Assembly: GCF_019049285.1 (NCBI RefSeq)
Contig: NZ_JAGMUL010000036.1
Coordinates: forward strand, 1 to 64,000
DNA length: 64,000 nt
Direction: 5' to 3'
Source of the DNA: Streptomyces sp. AC550_RSS872
GTDB taxonomy: Bacteria > Actinomycetota > Actinomycetes > Streptomycetales > Streptomycetaceae
Shown: one piece after another, positions 40,867 through 49,223 of the stretch
How the letters are laid out: each line of letters starts with the position of its first letter
Position numbering within the stretch: the stretch's first letter is position 1
Notes under the pieces: generated by a model
Databases searched by the model: none
Told to the model about the DNA's origin: nothing
What the model saw: the letters and a program-made list of their open reading frames with translations, nothing else
Position numbers and translations under genes: made by a program

Positions 40867-41394
40867 GTGTACTTCGCCGCACTGCTCGCGCGCACCGAAG
40901 ACGGGTGGGAAGCGAGCGACACAGAGCTCGACGATGTGGAGACCCTGTCGGACCTGGCCGACCTGGCCCGTGAAGCCTCGCCCGAGGACGACACGGTGCT
41001 CGTGCTCATCGAGCAGGAGGACGCCTGGTTCGGGGTCGTCCGGATCGATGGCGAGGAAGACCCTCGCATCTACGTCTCGGACGCCGCCGCCGCTGCCCGC
41101 AGCAGCTACGGGGAGATCCTGCTCACCGACGAGCTGCTCGGAAGGGAGCCCGGCGACGACAGCGCCGACCTGGACTCCCTGGACCTCGACGGCACGGAGG
41201 AGCCCGACGGCGACTCCGACGACGAGGACGGCGGCTCCGCGGAAGCCGTTCCGCACAGCCCCGTCGGCGATACCGAGATCCTCGACGATCTCGGCGTCAG
41301 CGAGAAGGAGCTGAAGGCCCTGGACGCCGACGACGCGCTCGGCGCCATCGCCGAGGCGCTGGGCGCCTCGGAGGTGCTGGAGACCGTCCGCTGA
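40867..41394 (+). CDS. TadA-associated protein (tRNA adenosine deaminase-associated)
   Basis: A 175-residue acidic protein read from GTG 40867 (VYFAALLARTEDGWEASDTE), behind GGGAGAG; an in-frame ATG at 40846 is an alternative. It has the typical actinobacterial pattern LSDLADLAREASPEDDTVLVLIEQEDAWFGVVRIDG, then an Asp/Ser-rich linker (DSADLDSLDLDGTEEPDGDSDDEDG) and a helical end (LGVSEKELKALDADDALGAIAEALGASEVLE). It is coupled to tadA, 29 bases downstream, and probably assists it. Confidence 0.88.
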   Translation: MYFAALLARTEDGWEASDTELDDVETLSDLADLAREASPEDDTVLVLIEQEDAWFGVVRIDGEEDPRIYVSDAAAAARSSYGEILLTDELLGREPGDDSADLDSLDLDGTEEPDGDSDDEDGGSAEAVPHSPVGDTEILDDLGVSEKELKALDADDALGAIAEALGASEVLETVR

Positions 41395-41423
41395 CCTCGT
41401 CCGACCAGGGGCCGGCGCCCGAG

Positions 41424-41891
41424 GTGCCCGACCCCGTACGCGACCGCTGGCGGGCCGCGATGCGGCTCGCCCTGGACCAGGCCGAACTGGCCGTCCGGGG
41501 CGGGGACGTCCCCGTCGGCGCCGTCGTGCTGTCCGCCGACGGCACGACCGTGCTCGGCGTCGGCCACAACGAGCGTGAGGCGACCGGCGATCCGACCGCG
41601 CACGCCGAGGTGCTGGCCATCCGGCGGGCTGCGGCAGAGGTCGGGGAATGGCGGCTCTCCGGCTGCACGCTCGTCGTCACGCTGGAGCCCTGCACCATGT
41701 GCGCCGGCGCGCTCGTGCAGTCCCGGGTGGACCGGGTGGTGTACGGCGCCCGGGACGAGAAGGCCGGAGCGGCGGGCTCCCTCTGGGACGTCGTACGCGA
41801 CCGACGGCTCAACCACCGGCCTGAGGTGATCGAGGGTGTGCTCGCCGCGGACTGCGCCCGGATTCTCACCGAGTTCTTCCGCGACCGGTGA
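41424..41891 (+). CDS. tadA: tRNA-specific adenosine deaminase
   Basis: A 155-residue deaminase that converts the wobble adenosine of tRNA-Arg(ACG) to inosine. Zinc and catalytic residues are visible: His60-Ala-Glu62 in DPTAHAEVLAI and Pro-Cys90-x-x-Cys93 in LEPCTMCAGA. GTG 41424 gives MPDPVRDRWRAAMRLALDQA; an ATG at 41460 is a possible shorter start. The preceding gene encodes its associated protein. tRNA-Ser follows 84 bases later. Confidence 0.95.
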   Translation: MPDPVRDRWRAAMRLALDQAELAVRGGDVPVGAVVLSADGTTVLGVGHNEREATGDPTAHAEVLAIRRAAAEVGEWRLSGCTLVVTLEPCTMCAGALVQSRVDRVVYGARDEKAGAAGSLWDVVRDRRLNHRPEVIEGVLAADCARILTEFFRDR

Positions 41892-41975
41892 CCCGGGGTC
41901 CCTCCGGGCTCGGTCGTACGAGCTCGGCGAATACCGATTTCTGAGCACGGCCCGGCGTGCTGTAAGGTCTCCCTC

Positions 41976-42060
41976 GGTAGCGTGTCCGAGCGGCCGAAGG
42001 AGCTCGCCTCGAAAGCGAGTGTGGCGCAAGTCACCGAGGGTTCAAATCCCTCCGCTACCG
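41976..42060 (+). tRNA. tRNA-Ser (anticodon CGA)
   Basis: Class II cloverleaf: acceptor GGTAGCG pairs with CGCTACC (42053-42059), anticodon loop CTCGAAA, long variable arm (GTGTGGCGCAAGTCACC), T-arm with GTTCAAATC, discriminator G at 42060. The CCA is not encoded (next bases CTC), unlike the GGA isoacceptor at 1857. Confidence 0.96.
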
Positions 42061-42066
42061 CTCTCC

Positions 42067-42098
42067 CGAAGGGCCCCGTCGAAAGACGGGGCCCTTCG
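42067..42098 (+). terminator. Hairpin terminator after tRNA-Ser(CGA)
   Basis: CGAAGGGCCCCGTC and GACGGGGCCCTTCG are perfect 14-base arms around GAAA, directly behind the tRNA. Its outer arm sequence CGAAGGGCCCC is the same as in the hairpin after the other tRNA-Ser. Confidence 0.8.
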
Positions 42099-42145
42099 TG
42101 CGATCATGTGCGGTCGTTGGGACAAAAGTGACAGGGGAGGCCGCC

Positions 42146-42325
42146 GTGGCGGTGAATTCGAAGAAGGTCGCCGTCTACGTCGTCGTGGCCTTCGTGTTCT
42201 ACGTGATCATCACGGACCCGGCCAAGGCGGCCGACTACGTCCAGATAGGGTTCGAGGGCATATCGGACGCCGCCAAGGCCATCGGCGACTTCATGACGTG
42301 GATCGCCAACGGAGGCGACAGCTAG
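42146..42325 (+). CDS. Small membrane-anchored protein
   Basis: A 59-residue protein from GTG 42146 (MAVNSKKVAVYVVVAFVFYV), behind GGGGAGG. One transmembrane segment (about 8-25, VAVYVVVAFVFYVIIT) is followed by a short helical tail, DYVQIGFEGISDAAKAIGDFMTWIANGGDS. Function unknown; it resembles small exported Streptomyces proteins that co-occur with the tadA/tRNA locus. Confidence 0.7.
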   Translation: MAVNSKKVAVYVVVAFVFYVIITDPAKAADYVQIGFEGISDAAKAIGDFMTWIANGGDS

Positions 42326-42359
42326 GGCCTGTCGAGGGCCGCATCTTCCGGGAGTACGC

Positions 42360-42653
42360 ATGATCCGCCACCTGGTCCTCTTCAAGCTCAACGAGGGCGT
42401 CGAGCGCGACGACCCGCGGGTCGTGGAGGGCGTCGAGGCCTTTCGGTCGCTGGAGGGCAAGATCCCCGAGCTCCGGCACTGGGAGCTCGGCTGGAACATC
42501 AGCGACCGCCCCATCGCCTACGACTTCGCGATCAACTCCGCCTTCGAGGACACGGCCGCTCTGCGCGCGTACGCGGAGCACCCCGAGCACCAGGCGGGCG
42601 TCACGCTGTGGCGGGAGTTCGCCACCTGGGTGATCGCCGACTACGAATTCTGA
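42360..42653 (+). CDS. Dabb-family stress-responsive barrel protein
   Basis: The 97-residue product starts MIRHLVLFKLNEGVERDDPR, with the Dabb signature (HLVLFKL, then LRHWELGWNISDRPIAYDFAINSAFEDTAALRAYAEHPEHQ, W). This dimeric alpha-beta barrel is linked to plant stress proteins and some aromatic-chain enzymes; here a general role is likely. A terminator-like hairpin (GCCCTCCGCC ... GGCGGGGGGC, about 42690-42715) follows. Confidence 0.9.
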   Translation: MIRHLVLFKLNEGVERDDPRVVEGVEAFRSLEGKIPELRHWELGWNISDRPIAYDFAINSAFEDTAALRAYAEHPEHQAGVTLWREFATWVIADYEF

Positions 42654-42842
42654 GGCCCGGCGCCCCGGTCCGCCCGGAACCCCCCAGAGCCCTCCGCCGG
42701 AACGGCGGGGGGCTTTCGCGTGTCTTACGCACCGATCCATTCCCAACACGGGATTATGCGGTACTTGAACACAATGAACTGTCTTGTGATGCTATGACCG
42801 CTTTTGACGGATGAGTTGATGGATCACGAGGTGGAGTTGACC

Positions 42843-43682
42843 GTGCCGGCCAGTACTGCGCCTCAAGCCCCGACCCACTCACCCCAGGAGGACATTCCCG
42901 CGTCCCCGCCGCCCCGCAGCCGGGGCGCGGACACCCGGGCCCTCACCCAGGTGCTCTTCGGGGAGCTCAAGGAGTTGAAGCCGGGCACGCCGGAGCACAA
43001 CCGCGTGCGCGGGGCGCTCATCGAAGCCAACCTCCCGCTCGTGCGATACGCGGCCGCCCGTTTCCGCTCCCGCAACGAGCCCATGGAGGACGTGATCCAG
43101 GTCGGCACCATCGGGCTCATCAACGCCATCGACCGCTTCGACCCGGACCGGGGCGTGCAGTTCCCGACGTTCGCGATGCCTACCGTCGTCGGCGAGATCA
43201 AGCGGTACTTCCGGGACAACGTCCGCACGGTGCACGTACCGCGCCGGCTGCACGAGCTGTGGGTCCAGGTCAACAGCGCGACCGAGGACCTGACCACCGC
43301 CTTCGGGCGCACCCCTACCACCTCCGAGATCGCCGAGCGACTGCGCATCACCGAGGACGAGGTGCTGTCCTGCATCGAGGCCGGACGGTCGTATCACGCC
43401 ACCTCGCTGGAGGCGGCGCAGGAGGGCGACGGGCTGCCCGGGCTGCTGGACCGGCTCGGCTACGAGGACCCCGCACTGGACGGCGTGGAGCATCGGGACC
43501 TCGTCCGGCATCTGCTGGTGCAACTCCCCGAACGGGAGCAGAGAATCCTGCTTCTGCGCTACTACAGCAACCTCACCCAGTCGCAAATCAGTGCGGAACT
43601 CGGGGTATCCCAGATGCACGTTTCGAGGCTACTCGCGCGTAGCTTCCAGCGGCTGCGTTCGGCGAACCGGATCGACGCGTAA
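42843..43682 (+). CDS. sigF: RNA polymerase sigma factor, SigB/SigF family (SigF type)
   Basis: A 279-residue sigma factor. The GTG at 42843 (MPASTAPQAPTHSPQ) was chosen for its Shine-Dalgarno GGTGGAG and the family start; ATG 42819 or 42804 are alternatives. Region 2 (LVRYAAARFRSRNEPMEDVIQVGTIGLINAIDRFDP, FPTFAMPTVVGEIKRYFRD), region 3 (VPRRLHELWVQVN) and region 4 (LPEREQRILLLRYYSNLTQSQISAELGVSQMHVSRLLARSF) are complete. From memory the S. coelicolor SigF acts in spore maturation. The gene precedes a close paralogue. Confidence 0.9.
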   Translation: MPASTAPQAPTHSPQEDIPASPPPRSRGADTRALTQVLFGELKELKPGTPEHNRVRGALIEANLPLVRYAAARFRSRNEPMEDVIQVGTIGLINAIDRFDPDRGVQFPTFAMPTVVGEIKRYFRDNVRTVHVPRRLHELWVQVNSATEDLTTAFGRTPTTSEIAERLRITEDEVLSCIEAGRSYHATSLEAAQEGDGLPGLLDRLGYEDPALDGVEHRDLVRHLLVQLPEREQRILLLRYYSNLTQSQISAELGVSQMHVSRLLARSFQRLRSANRIDA

Positions 43683-43798
43683 CCGGAAACAGGAGCGACC
43701 GGTCACCGTCCCGAGCGAATCGCTCACCAGGGCCGATCCCGACAGTTCTGGGCCGAAAGACCGTCAGACCCCCTTTATCCAGGGCCGATTCGAGTCTC

Positions 43799-43836
43799 AC
43801 ATGTCGACATGTCACTACAGCGTGTTGCCGACATGT
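43799..43836 (+). promoter_or_regulatory. Cluster of ACATGT motifs in the sigN promoter region
   Basis: ACATGTCGACATGT (43799-43812) is a perfect 14-base palindrome, and a third ACATGT follows at 43831-43836 within CGACATGTGACA. The block lies 115-150 bases before the second sigma gene, in the 268-base gap between the sigma genes, and is the most AT-rich part of it. It is probably a regulator site or a promoter element. Confidence 0.45.
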
Positions 43837-43950
43837 GACATTCTTCGGGAAGCGCGTTTGCCGTGGCTCCGGCTCCGGTATTCAGGTGAAGGCTGGCGTT
43901 CCTCGATCGGAGCGTTCGCCACGACCGTCCCGCGACCCAAAGGGGGTGGC

Positions 43951-44838
43951 ATGTCCGCAGACCAGGGCAGCTCGAAGGTGCTCACGCTCACAAAGAGCGA
44001 ATCCGCGCCCGACGCCGTTCTCGACGACGTCACGGCTCTGGAGGCCGTGCCGGCCCCGGCCCTTCCGACGTCGGATTCGATCGACACCCGCACCCTGTCC
44101 CGCTCCCTGTTCCTGCGGCTCGCCGCCCTGGACGAGAACAGCCCCGAGCGCGCGTACGTCCGGGACACCCTGATCGAGCTCAACCTCCCGCTCGTGCGCT
44201 ACGCGGCGGCCCGCTTCCGCTCGCGCAACGAGCCCATGGAGGACATCGTCCAGGTCGGCACCATCGGCCTGATCAAGGCGATCGACCGCTTCGACTGCGA
44301 ACGCGGCGTGGAGTTCCCGACGTTCGCGATGCCGACGGTGGTCGGCGAGATCAAGCGGTTCTTCCGCGACACCTCCTGGTCGGTGCGCGTCCCGCGCCGG
44401 CTTCAGGAGCTGCGCCTGGCCCTCACCAAGGCCAGCGACGAGCTCTCCCAGAAGCTGGACCGCTCCCCGACCGTCACCGAACTCGCCGCCGTGCTGGGCG
44501 TGTCCGAGGAGGACGTCGTCGACGGCCTCGCGGTCGGCAACGCGTACACCGCCTCCTCGCTGGACTCCCCGGCCCCGGAGGACGACGGCGGCGAGGGCTC
44601 CCTGGCCGACCGGCTCGGCTACGAGGACACCGCGCTCGAGGGCGTCGAGTACCGCGAATCCCTCAAGCCACTGCTGGCCAAACTCCCGCCCCGCGAACGG
44701 CGGATCATCATGCTCCGCTTCTTCGCCAACATGACCCAGTCGCAGATCGGCGAGGAGGTCGGCATCTCCCAGATGCACGTCTCCCGGCTGCTGACCCGGA
44801 CCTTGGCGCAGCTGCGCGAGGGCCTCATCTCCGACTGA
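43951..44838 (+). CDS. sigN: RNA polymerase sigma factor, SigB family (SigN type)
   Basis: A 295-residue sigma factor, MSADQGSSKVLTLTKSESAP, behind AAGGGGGTGGC. All regions are intact: region 2 as in the upstream paralogue (SRNEPMEDIVQVGTIGLIKAIDRFDCERGVEFPTFAM), region 3 (VPRRLQELRLALTKASDELSQ) and region 4 (LPPRERRIIMLRFFANMTQSQIGEEVGISQMHVSRLLTRTL). Both share the ARFRSRNEPMED segment, pointing to tandem duplication. From memory the S. coelicolor counterpart, SigN, is needed for aerial mycelium and the tip sporulation compartment. Confidence 0.9.
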   Translation: MSADQGSSKVLTLTKSESAPDAVLDDVTALEAVPAPALPTSDSIDTRTLSRSLFLRLAALDENSPERAYVRDTLIELNLPLVRYAAARFRSRNEPMEDIVQVGTIGLIKAIDRFDCERGVEFPTFAMPTVVGEIKRFFRDTSWSVRVPRRLQELRLALTKASDELSQKLDRSPTVTELAAVLGVSEEDVVDGLAVGNAYTASSLDSPAPEDDGGEGSLADRLGYEDTALEGVEYRESLKPLLAKLPPRERRIIMLRFFANMTQSQIGEEVGISQMHVSRLLTRTLAQLREGLISD

Positions 44839-44887
44839 CCCCTCCCGCTCCCTTCATATTTGACGGAGCGTCAGCCACCATGGCCGG

Positions 44888-45682
44888 ATGCTTCGCCGGA
44901 TATGGACGACCATGACCCCTGGCCGTCGGTGCGCCCTGCTCGGCGCGTCGACGGCCGTCGTCTGCCTGGGCGGGGTACTGGCCGCGTGCGGTGGCGGCGG
45001 GAGCGGTGACGGGTACGTCGCGACAGGCGCGGCGGGCGGTCCGCCGAGGATGTCCGTCACGGCCGCCGCGCCGACGGGCGAGGTGACGCTGGTGCCGCTG
45101 GACGAACCGGAGAGCGACGGTCTCACCGGCGGTGGTTCGAGCAACACCCCGGAGCGGCAGGGAAGTCAGAAGTCGGCACCCCCGGCCGCACCCGGCGGAG
45201 GTCAGCGCCCGGCCGGGTCTCCGGGCGGCCCCGGCTCCGCAGCGACCGCACCCGATGCGGCCGCACAGCCGGGAAGCTCACCCGAGCCCCCGGCCTCCTC
45301 GACACCCTCGGGCTCCTCGACACCCTCGGCCTCCTCGGGCTCCTCAGGCCCCTCGGCCCCGTCGGCACCCGCCTCGCCGGCGAAGCTGACCGTGAGCGAC
45401 CCCGTACGGGAGCCCACGGACCAGCGCTGGTGCGAGAAGGTCACCCTCGACTTCCACAACTCGGGCGGCACAGCCGTGCGTTCCGGCACCGTCACCTTCG
45501 GCACGCACGTCATCGGCGCGCTCGGCATCGACTGGGCGACGGTCGAGTCCACGCGGAAGCTCCCGGCGCCGATCGGGGCCGGGAAGCGCAAGGAGCAGAC
45601 CTGGACGGTGTGCGTCGACGCCTGGCACGTGCCGCTCGGCATGCACATCGAGACGCGGGACGTCACCGTCCGGTGGGAGTAG
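44888..45682 (+). CDS. Exported lipoprotein with Ser-Pro-rich linker
   Basis: A 264-residue protein. The signal ends in a lipobox (GGVLAAC, Cys about 34) after MTPGRRCALLGASTAVVCLG, so it is anchored in the membrane. A long Ser/Gly/Pro linker (95-165, including GSSTPSASSGSSGPSAPSAP) leads to a C-terminal domain of about 95 residues (RWCEKVTLDFHNSGGTAVRSGTVTFGTHVIGALGIDWATVEST, WTVCVDAWHVPLGMHIETRDVTV) with two Cys. ATG 44912 (MTPGRR) is an alternative start. Function unknown; the C-terminal domain looks like an immunoglobulin-type fold. Confidence 0.85.
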   Translation: MLRRIWTTMTPGRRCALLGASTAVVCLGGVLAACGGGGSGDGYVATGAAGGPPRMSVTAAAPTGEVTLVPLDEPESDGLTGGGSSNTPERQGSQKSAPPAAPGGGQRPAGSPGGPGSAATAPDAAAQPGSSPEPPASSTPSGSSTPSASSGSSGPSAPSAPASPAKLTVSDPVREPTDQRWCEKVTLDFHNSGGTAVRSGTVTFGTHVIGALGIDWATVESTRKLPAPIGAGKRKEQTWTVCVDAWHVPLGMHIETRDVTVRWE

Positions 45683-45694
45683 CAGCCGTACGGC

Positions 45695-45895
45695 CTACTT
45701 GAACGCCAGCCACGCCACCGCGGCGACGACCGCCACGGCGACGACGACGCCGAGGATCAGGCCGATGCGGGGACCGGAGGAGGCGGCGGCCTGCTGCTGA
45801 CGACCGCCCTGCGGGCCCTCGTCGACGAACGCGCGGAACATCTGGGTGCTGCCTGCGGGGTCGTGGTTGCCCTGGGGGCCCTGGGTGTTAGCCAT
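45695..45895 (-). CDS. Small single-pass membrane protein
   Basis: A 66-residue protein, MANTQGPQGNHDPAGSTQMF, with a Gln-rich middle (GGRQQQAAASSGPR) and a C-terminal transmembrane helix (IGLILGVVVAVAVVAAVAWL). Tail-anchored topology is likely. It is convergent with the lipoprotein gene and divergent from the MarR gene. No function known. Confidence 0.7.
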   Translation of the reverse strand: MANTQGPQGNHDPAGSTQMFRAFVDEGPQGGRQQQAAASSGPRIGLILGVVVAVAVVAAVAWLAFK

Positions 45896-45999
45896 GGGCT
45901 GAGACCCTAGCGAATTCGCCCGTTCGGCCCAAGTGGGGGCTCCCGCCCTGCACAGGGGGTCACAGGACCCACCCCACCTGCACATTTACGGTCGCAATA

Positions 46000-46090
46000 C
46001 TTGCCTTTGCCAAGTTTTTGCGGCCCACCCTTCCCCTGTTGTTTGCCTGTAGCAACCAATCGATTCTATGGTTGCCCTAAGCAACAAATG
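46000..46090 (+). promoter_or_regulatory. Three inverted repeats before the MarR gene, candidate autoregulatory operators
   Basis: ACTTGCCTTTGCCAAGT (near 45999-46015), GTTTGCCTGTAGCAAC (46041-46056) and GTTGCCCTAAGCAAC (46071-46085) all show inverted half-sites around TTGC/GCAA. The last overlaps the region just before GGAGGTG of the MarR gene. Such sites fit binding by the MarR dimer itself. Confidence 0.5.
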
Positions 46091-46101
46091 GCGGAGGTGT
46101 G

Positions 46102-46566
46102 ATGGCCGAGCAGGCGCAGTACGAGGAGCTGGTCCGTCAGTTCAGCGCCTTCGGCGCCGTGAAGCGGGAGATGGGACGGACGCTGCCGTCCGACTGCCCC
46201 GCCGGTTCCGCCGCCGTACTGACCTTGCTGAGCCGCCACGGGCACATGCGCATGAGCAAGCTCGCCGAGCTGCTGGCCGTGGACATGTCGGTCACCAGCC
46301 GGCATGTCGCGCACGTGGTCGAGCGGGGCTGGATCGAGCGGTCCCCCGACCCGGCGGACAAGCGCTCGCGCATCCTGCGTCTCACGCCCGCGGGCGTGGC
46401 ACAGGTGGACCGGCTGTCCCGGTGCACCACCGAGATGCTCGCCCAACGCCTGAGCGACTGGACCGACGACGAGGTGGCCCAGCTCACCCGGCTCATGGCG
46501 CGGCTGAGGTCGTGCTTCGACGAACAGACCCCCCGTACACCCGCGACACCCGCGATCACCCAGTAA
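46102..46566 (+). CDS. MarR-family transcriptional regulator
   Basis: A 154-residue DNA-binding protein, MAEQAQYEELVRQFSAFGAV (ATG 46102; the in-frame GTG before it is less likely). The winged-helix core is complete: MRMSKLAELLAVDMSVTSRHVAHVVERGWIERSPDPADKRSRILRLTPAG. It lies 13 bases before the MFS exporter and should repress both itself and the exporter until a ligand binds. The C-terminal tail is Pro/Thr-rich. Confidence 0.94.
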   Translation: MAEQAQYEELVRQFSAFGAVKREMGRTLPSDCPAGSAAVLTLLSRHGHMRMSKLAELLAVDMSVTSRHVAHVVERGWIERSPDPADKRSRILRLTPAGVAQVDRLSRCTTEMLAQRLSDWTDDEVAQLTRLMARLRSCFDEQTPRTPATPAITQ

Positions 46567-46579
46567 GAGAAGGAAGCCC

Positions 46580-49114
46580 ATGGCAACGACCACACCAGCC
46601 GGTGTGCGGGCCCACGCCAAGCACTCAGGGGGCGGCGCCCACGCCGACGGCGCTCCGATGTCGCACCGGCAGATCATGGAAGCGCTGACCGGGCTGCTGC
46701 TCGGCATGTTCGTCGCGATCCTGTCGTCGACGATCGTCTCCAACGCCCTGCCCGACATCATCAAGGACCTCGGCGGCGGCCAGAGCGCCTACACCTGGGT
46801 GGTCACCGCGTCGCTGCTGGCGATGACCGCGTCCACCCCGCTGTGGGGCAAGCTCGCCGACCTGTTCTCCAAGAAGCTGCTCATACAGCTGGCCCTGGTC
46901 ATCTTCGTGGCCGGCTCCGCGCTGGCCGGTCTGTCGCAGAACGCCGGGATGCTCATCGCGTTCCGCGCGGTGCAGGGCATCGGCATGGGCGGTCTGTCCT
47001 CGCTGGCCCAGATCATCCTGGCCGCGATGATCTCCCCGCGTGAGCGCGGCCGCTACAACGGCTACCTCGGCGCCACCTTCGCCACCGCGATGGTCGGCGG
47101 CCCGCTGATCGGCGGCGTCATCACCGACACCGACTGGCTCGGCTGGCGCTGGTGCTTCTACGTCGGCGTGCCCTTCGCCGTCGTCGCCCTGATCGTGCTC
47201 CAGCGCACCCTGCACCTCCCGGTCGTGCGCCGGAAGGTCAAGGTCGACTGGGCGGGCGCCTTCTTCATCACCGCCGCCGTCTGCCTGCTGCTGGTCTGGG
47301 TGACCTTCGCCGGTGACAAGTACGACTGGCTGTCCGGGCAGACGTACGCGATGACCGGTGGCGCGCTCGCGCTGCTGCTGATCTTCATCTTCGTCGAGTC
47401 CAGGGCGAGCGAGCCGATCGTCCCGCTGCGCCTGTTCCGCAACCGCACCATCACGCTGGCCTCGCTGGCCTCGCTGTTCGTCGGCATCGCGATGTTCGCG
47501 GGCACGATCTTCTTCAGCCAGTACTTCCAGCTGGCCCGGGGCGAGTCGCCGACCATGTCCGGCGTGCTGACCATCCCGATGATCGTCGGCCTGTTCGTCT
47601 CCTCGACCGTCTCCGGCCAGGTCATCACCCGCACCGGCCGCTGGAAGGCCTGGCTGCTGGCCGGCGGTGTCCTGGTGACGGCGGGCCTCGGACTCCTCGG
47701 CACGATCCGCCACGACACCGAGTACTGGCACGTCGCGATCTTCATGGCCCTGCTGGGCCTCGGCGTCGGCATGATGATGCAGAACCTGGTCCTCGCCACA
47801 CAGAACCAGGTGGACCCGAGCGACCTGGGCGCCGCCAGCTCGGTCGTGAACTTCTTCCGCTCCCTCGGCGGTGCCATGGGCGTCTCGGCGCTCGGCGCGG
47901 TCCTCAGCCACCGCATCACCCACTACGCCGAGGAGGGCCTGACCAAGCTCGGCGTGCAGGGCTCGTCGGGCCACGGGGAGATCCCCGACCTCGACGCACT
48001 GCCCGCCCCCGTCCGCACGGTCATCGAGAGCGCGTACGGCCACGGCGTCGCGGACGTCTTCCTGTACGCCGCGCCGATCGCCTTCCTCGCCCTCCTGTTC
48101 GCCCTGTTCATCAAGGAGGTCCCGTTGAAGACGAAGGGAGCCCTGGCCCAGGCCGCCGAGGGCAGTGAGCCCGGGACGCCGGAGCCCGCCGAGGCCGCTG
48201 CGCCGGCCGCCGCACCTGCCGCCGCGCAGGAGCGGGTCCCCAGCTGGGCCACCGCCGCCTCCGACACCGAGACCTCGACGGAGGGCACTCAGAAGCTCGC
48301 GGCCGTGGCCACGGTGGCCCGCCCCGAGGCGAGCACCGGTTCGTCCGGCGGCGGCGTCCCGGTCCGCGGCTTCGTCCGGGGCGCCGAGAGCGCACCCGTG
48401 CCGCAGGCGGCCGTCACGCTGATCTCGCTGGCCGGACGGCAGCTCGGCCGGTCTGTGGCGCAGGCCGACGGTTCGTACGCGGTCGACGCGCCGGGCGCCG
48501 GATCGTACGTCCTGATCGCCTCCGCCGACGGCTTCCAGCCGCAGGCCTCCACGATCGTCGTGAACGGTGACGAGGCGGTGGCGTACGACATCCTGCTCAG
48601 CGGCACCAGCGGCCTGAGCGGTGTGGTCCGGGCCGCGGGGAGCGCACTGCCCGTCAAGGACGCGATGGTGATCGTCACCGACGTGCGCGGCGATCTGCTG
48701 GCCACCGCCGCCACCGGGGAGCAGGGCGAGTTCGGCTTCGCCGAGCTGGTGCCGGGCGTCGTGACCGTCGCGGTGAACGCCGCCGGGTTCCGACCCCGCG
48801 CCCTGCCCGTCGAGATCGGTGGCACCGGGGTCACCCGGATCGAGGTCGACCTGGAGGCGGGCGCCCAGGTCCAGGGCGTCGTACGGGCACCGCACGGCCC
48901 GCTGGCCGACGCCCGGGTCACTCTGGTCGACGCGGCGGGCAACGTGGTCGGCACGGCGACGACCGGGGCGGACGGGGCGTATGCCTTCACCGACCTGGAC
49001 GGCGGCGAGTACACGGTCATCGCGACGGGCTACCCGCCGGTGGCGACGGCGCTGACGGTGACCGGCCGCGGCACCGACGACCACGACATCGAACTCGCCC
49101 ACCCCGGCGAGTAG
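46580..49114 (+). CDS. DHA2-type MFS exporter fused to carboxypeptidase-regulatory-like repeats
   Basis: An 844-residue protein. Residues 30-520 are a 14-helix drug:H+ antiporter: motif A GKLADLFSKK, motif C-like GATFATAMVGGPLIGG, then IIVGLFVSSTVSG. From about 585 there follow three beta-sandwich repeats of the CarboxypepD_reg type (VPVRGFVRGAESAPVPQAAVTLISLAGRQLG, then LSGVVRAAGSALPVKDAMVIVTDVRGD, then VQGVVRAPHGPLADARVTLVDAAGN), each ending in a Gly/Tyr-rich G-x-Y-x-F strand. The tail would be outside if the last helix faces out. ATG 46580 follows GAGAAGG. It is the likely target of MarR. Confidence 0.9.
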   Translation: MATTTPAGVRAHAKHSGGGAHADGAPMSHRQIMEALTGLLLGMFVAILSSTIVSNALPDIIKDLGGGQSAYTWVVTASLLAMTASTPLWGKLADLFSKKLLIQLALVIFVAGSALAGLSQNAGMLIAFRAVQGIGMGGLSSLAQIILAAMISPRERGRYNGYLGATFATAMVGGPLIGGVITDTDWLGWRWCFYVGVPFAVVALIVLQRTLHLPVVRRKVKVDWAGAFFITAAVCLLLVWVTFAGDKYDWLSGQTYAMTGGALALLLIFIFVESRASEPIVPLRLFRNRTITLASLASLFVGIAMFAGTIFFSQYFQLARGESPTMSGVLTIPMIVGLFVSSTVSGQVITRTGRWKAWLLAGGVLVTAGLGLLGTIRHDTEYWHVAIFMALLGLGVGMMMQNLVLATQNQVDPSDLGAASSVVNFFRSLGGAMGVSALGAVLSHRITHYAEEGLTKLGVQGSSGHGEIPDLDALPAPVRTVIESAYGHGVADVFLYAAPIAFLALLFALFIKEVPLKTKGALAQAAEGSEPGTPEPAEAAAPAAAPAAAQERVPSWATAASDTETSTEGTQKLAAVATVARPEASTGSSGGGVPVRGFVRGAESAPVPQAAVTLISLAGRQLGRSVAQADGSYAVDAPGAGSYVLIASADGFQPQASTIVVNGDEAVAYDILLSGTSGLSGVVRAAGSALPVKDAMVIVTDVRGDLLATAATGEQGEFGFAELVPGVVTVAVNAAGFRPRALPVEIGGTGVTRIEVDLEAGAQVQGVVRAPHGPLADARVTLVDAAGNVVGTATTGADGAYAFTDLDGGEYTVIATGYPPVATALTVTGRGTDDHDIELAHPGE

Positions 49115-49121
49115 CGGGACC

Positions 49122-49185
49122 CCGGCCCGTGGTGGGCGGCACGCTCTGAGCGGAGGTGTGCCCGCCCGCCACGGGCCGGTTCTTT
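49122..49185 (+). terminator. Terminator between the exporter and YceI genes
   Basis: Arms at 49122-49140 and 49160-49179 pair almost perfectly (one G-T) across a 19-base loop and are followed by TTCTTT. It should end most transcripts from the exporter gene, so the YceI gene may have its own start. Confidence 0.7.
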
Positions 49186-49223
49186 ATGGCCAATTTGTAT
49201 GTCTTTGCAGGGAGTTGGACGGG

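Noticed and set aside
42060..42062. A missing CCA end making the CGA tRNA look defective
   Set aside because: Many Streptomyces tRNA genes do not encode CCA; stems and loops are intact.
46625..49102. A minus-strand frame of about 825 codons opposite the MFS-repeat fusion
   Set aside because: Antisense shadow with Asp/Gln/His/Arg-rich composition and no start signals.
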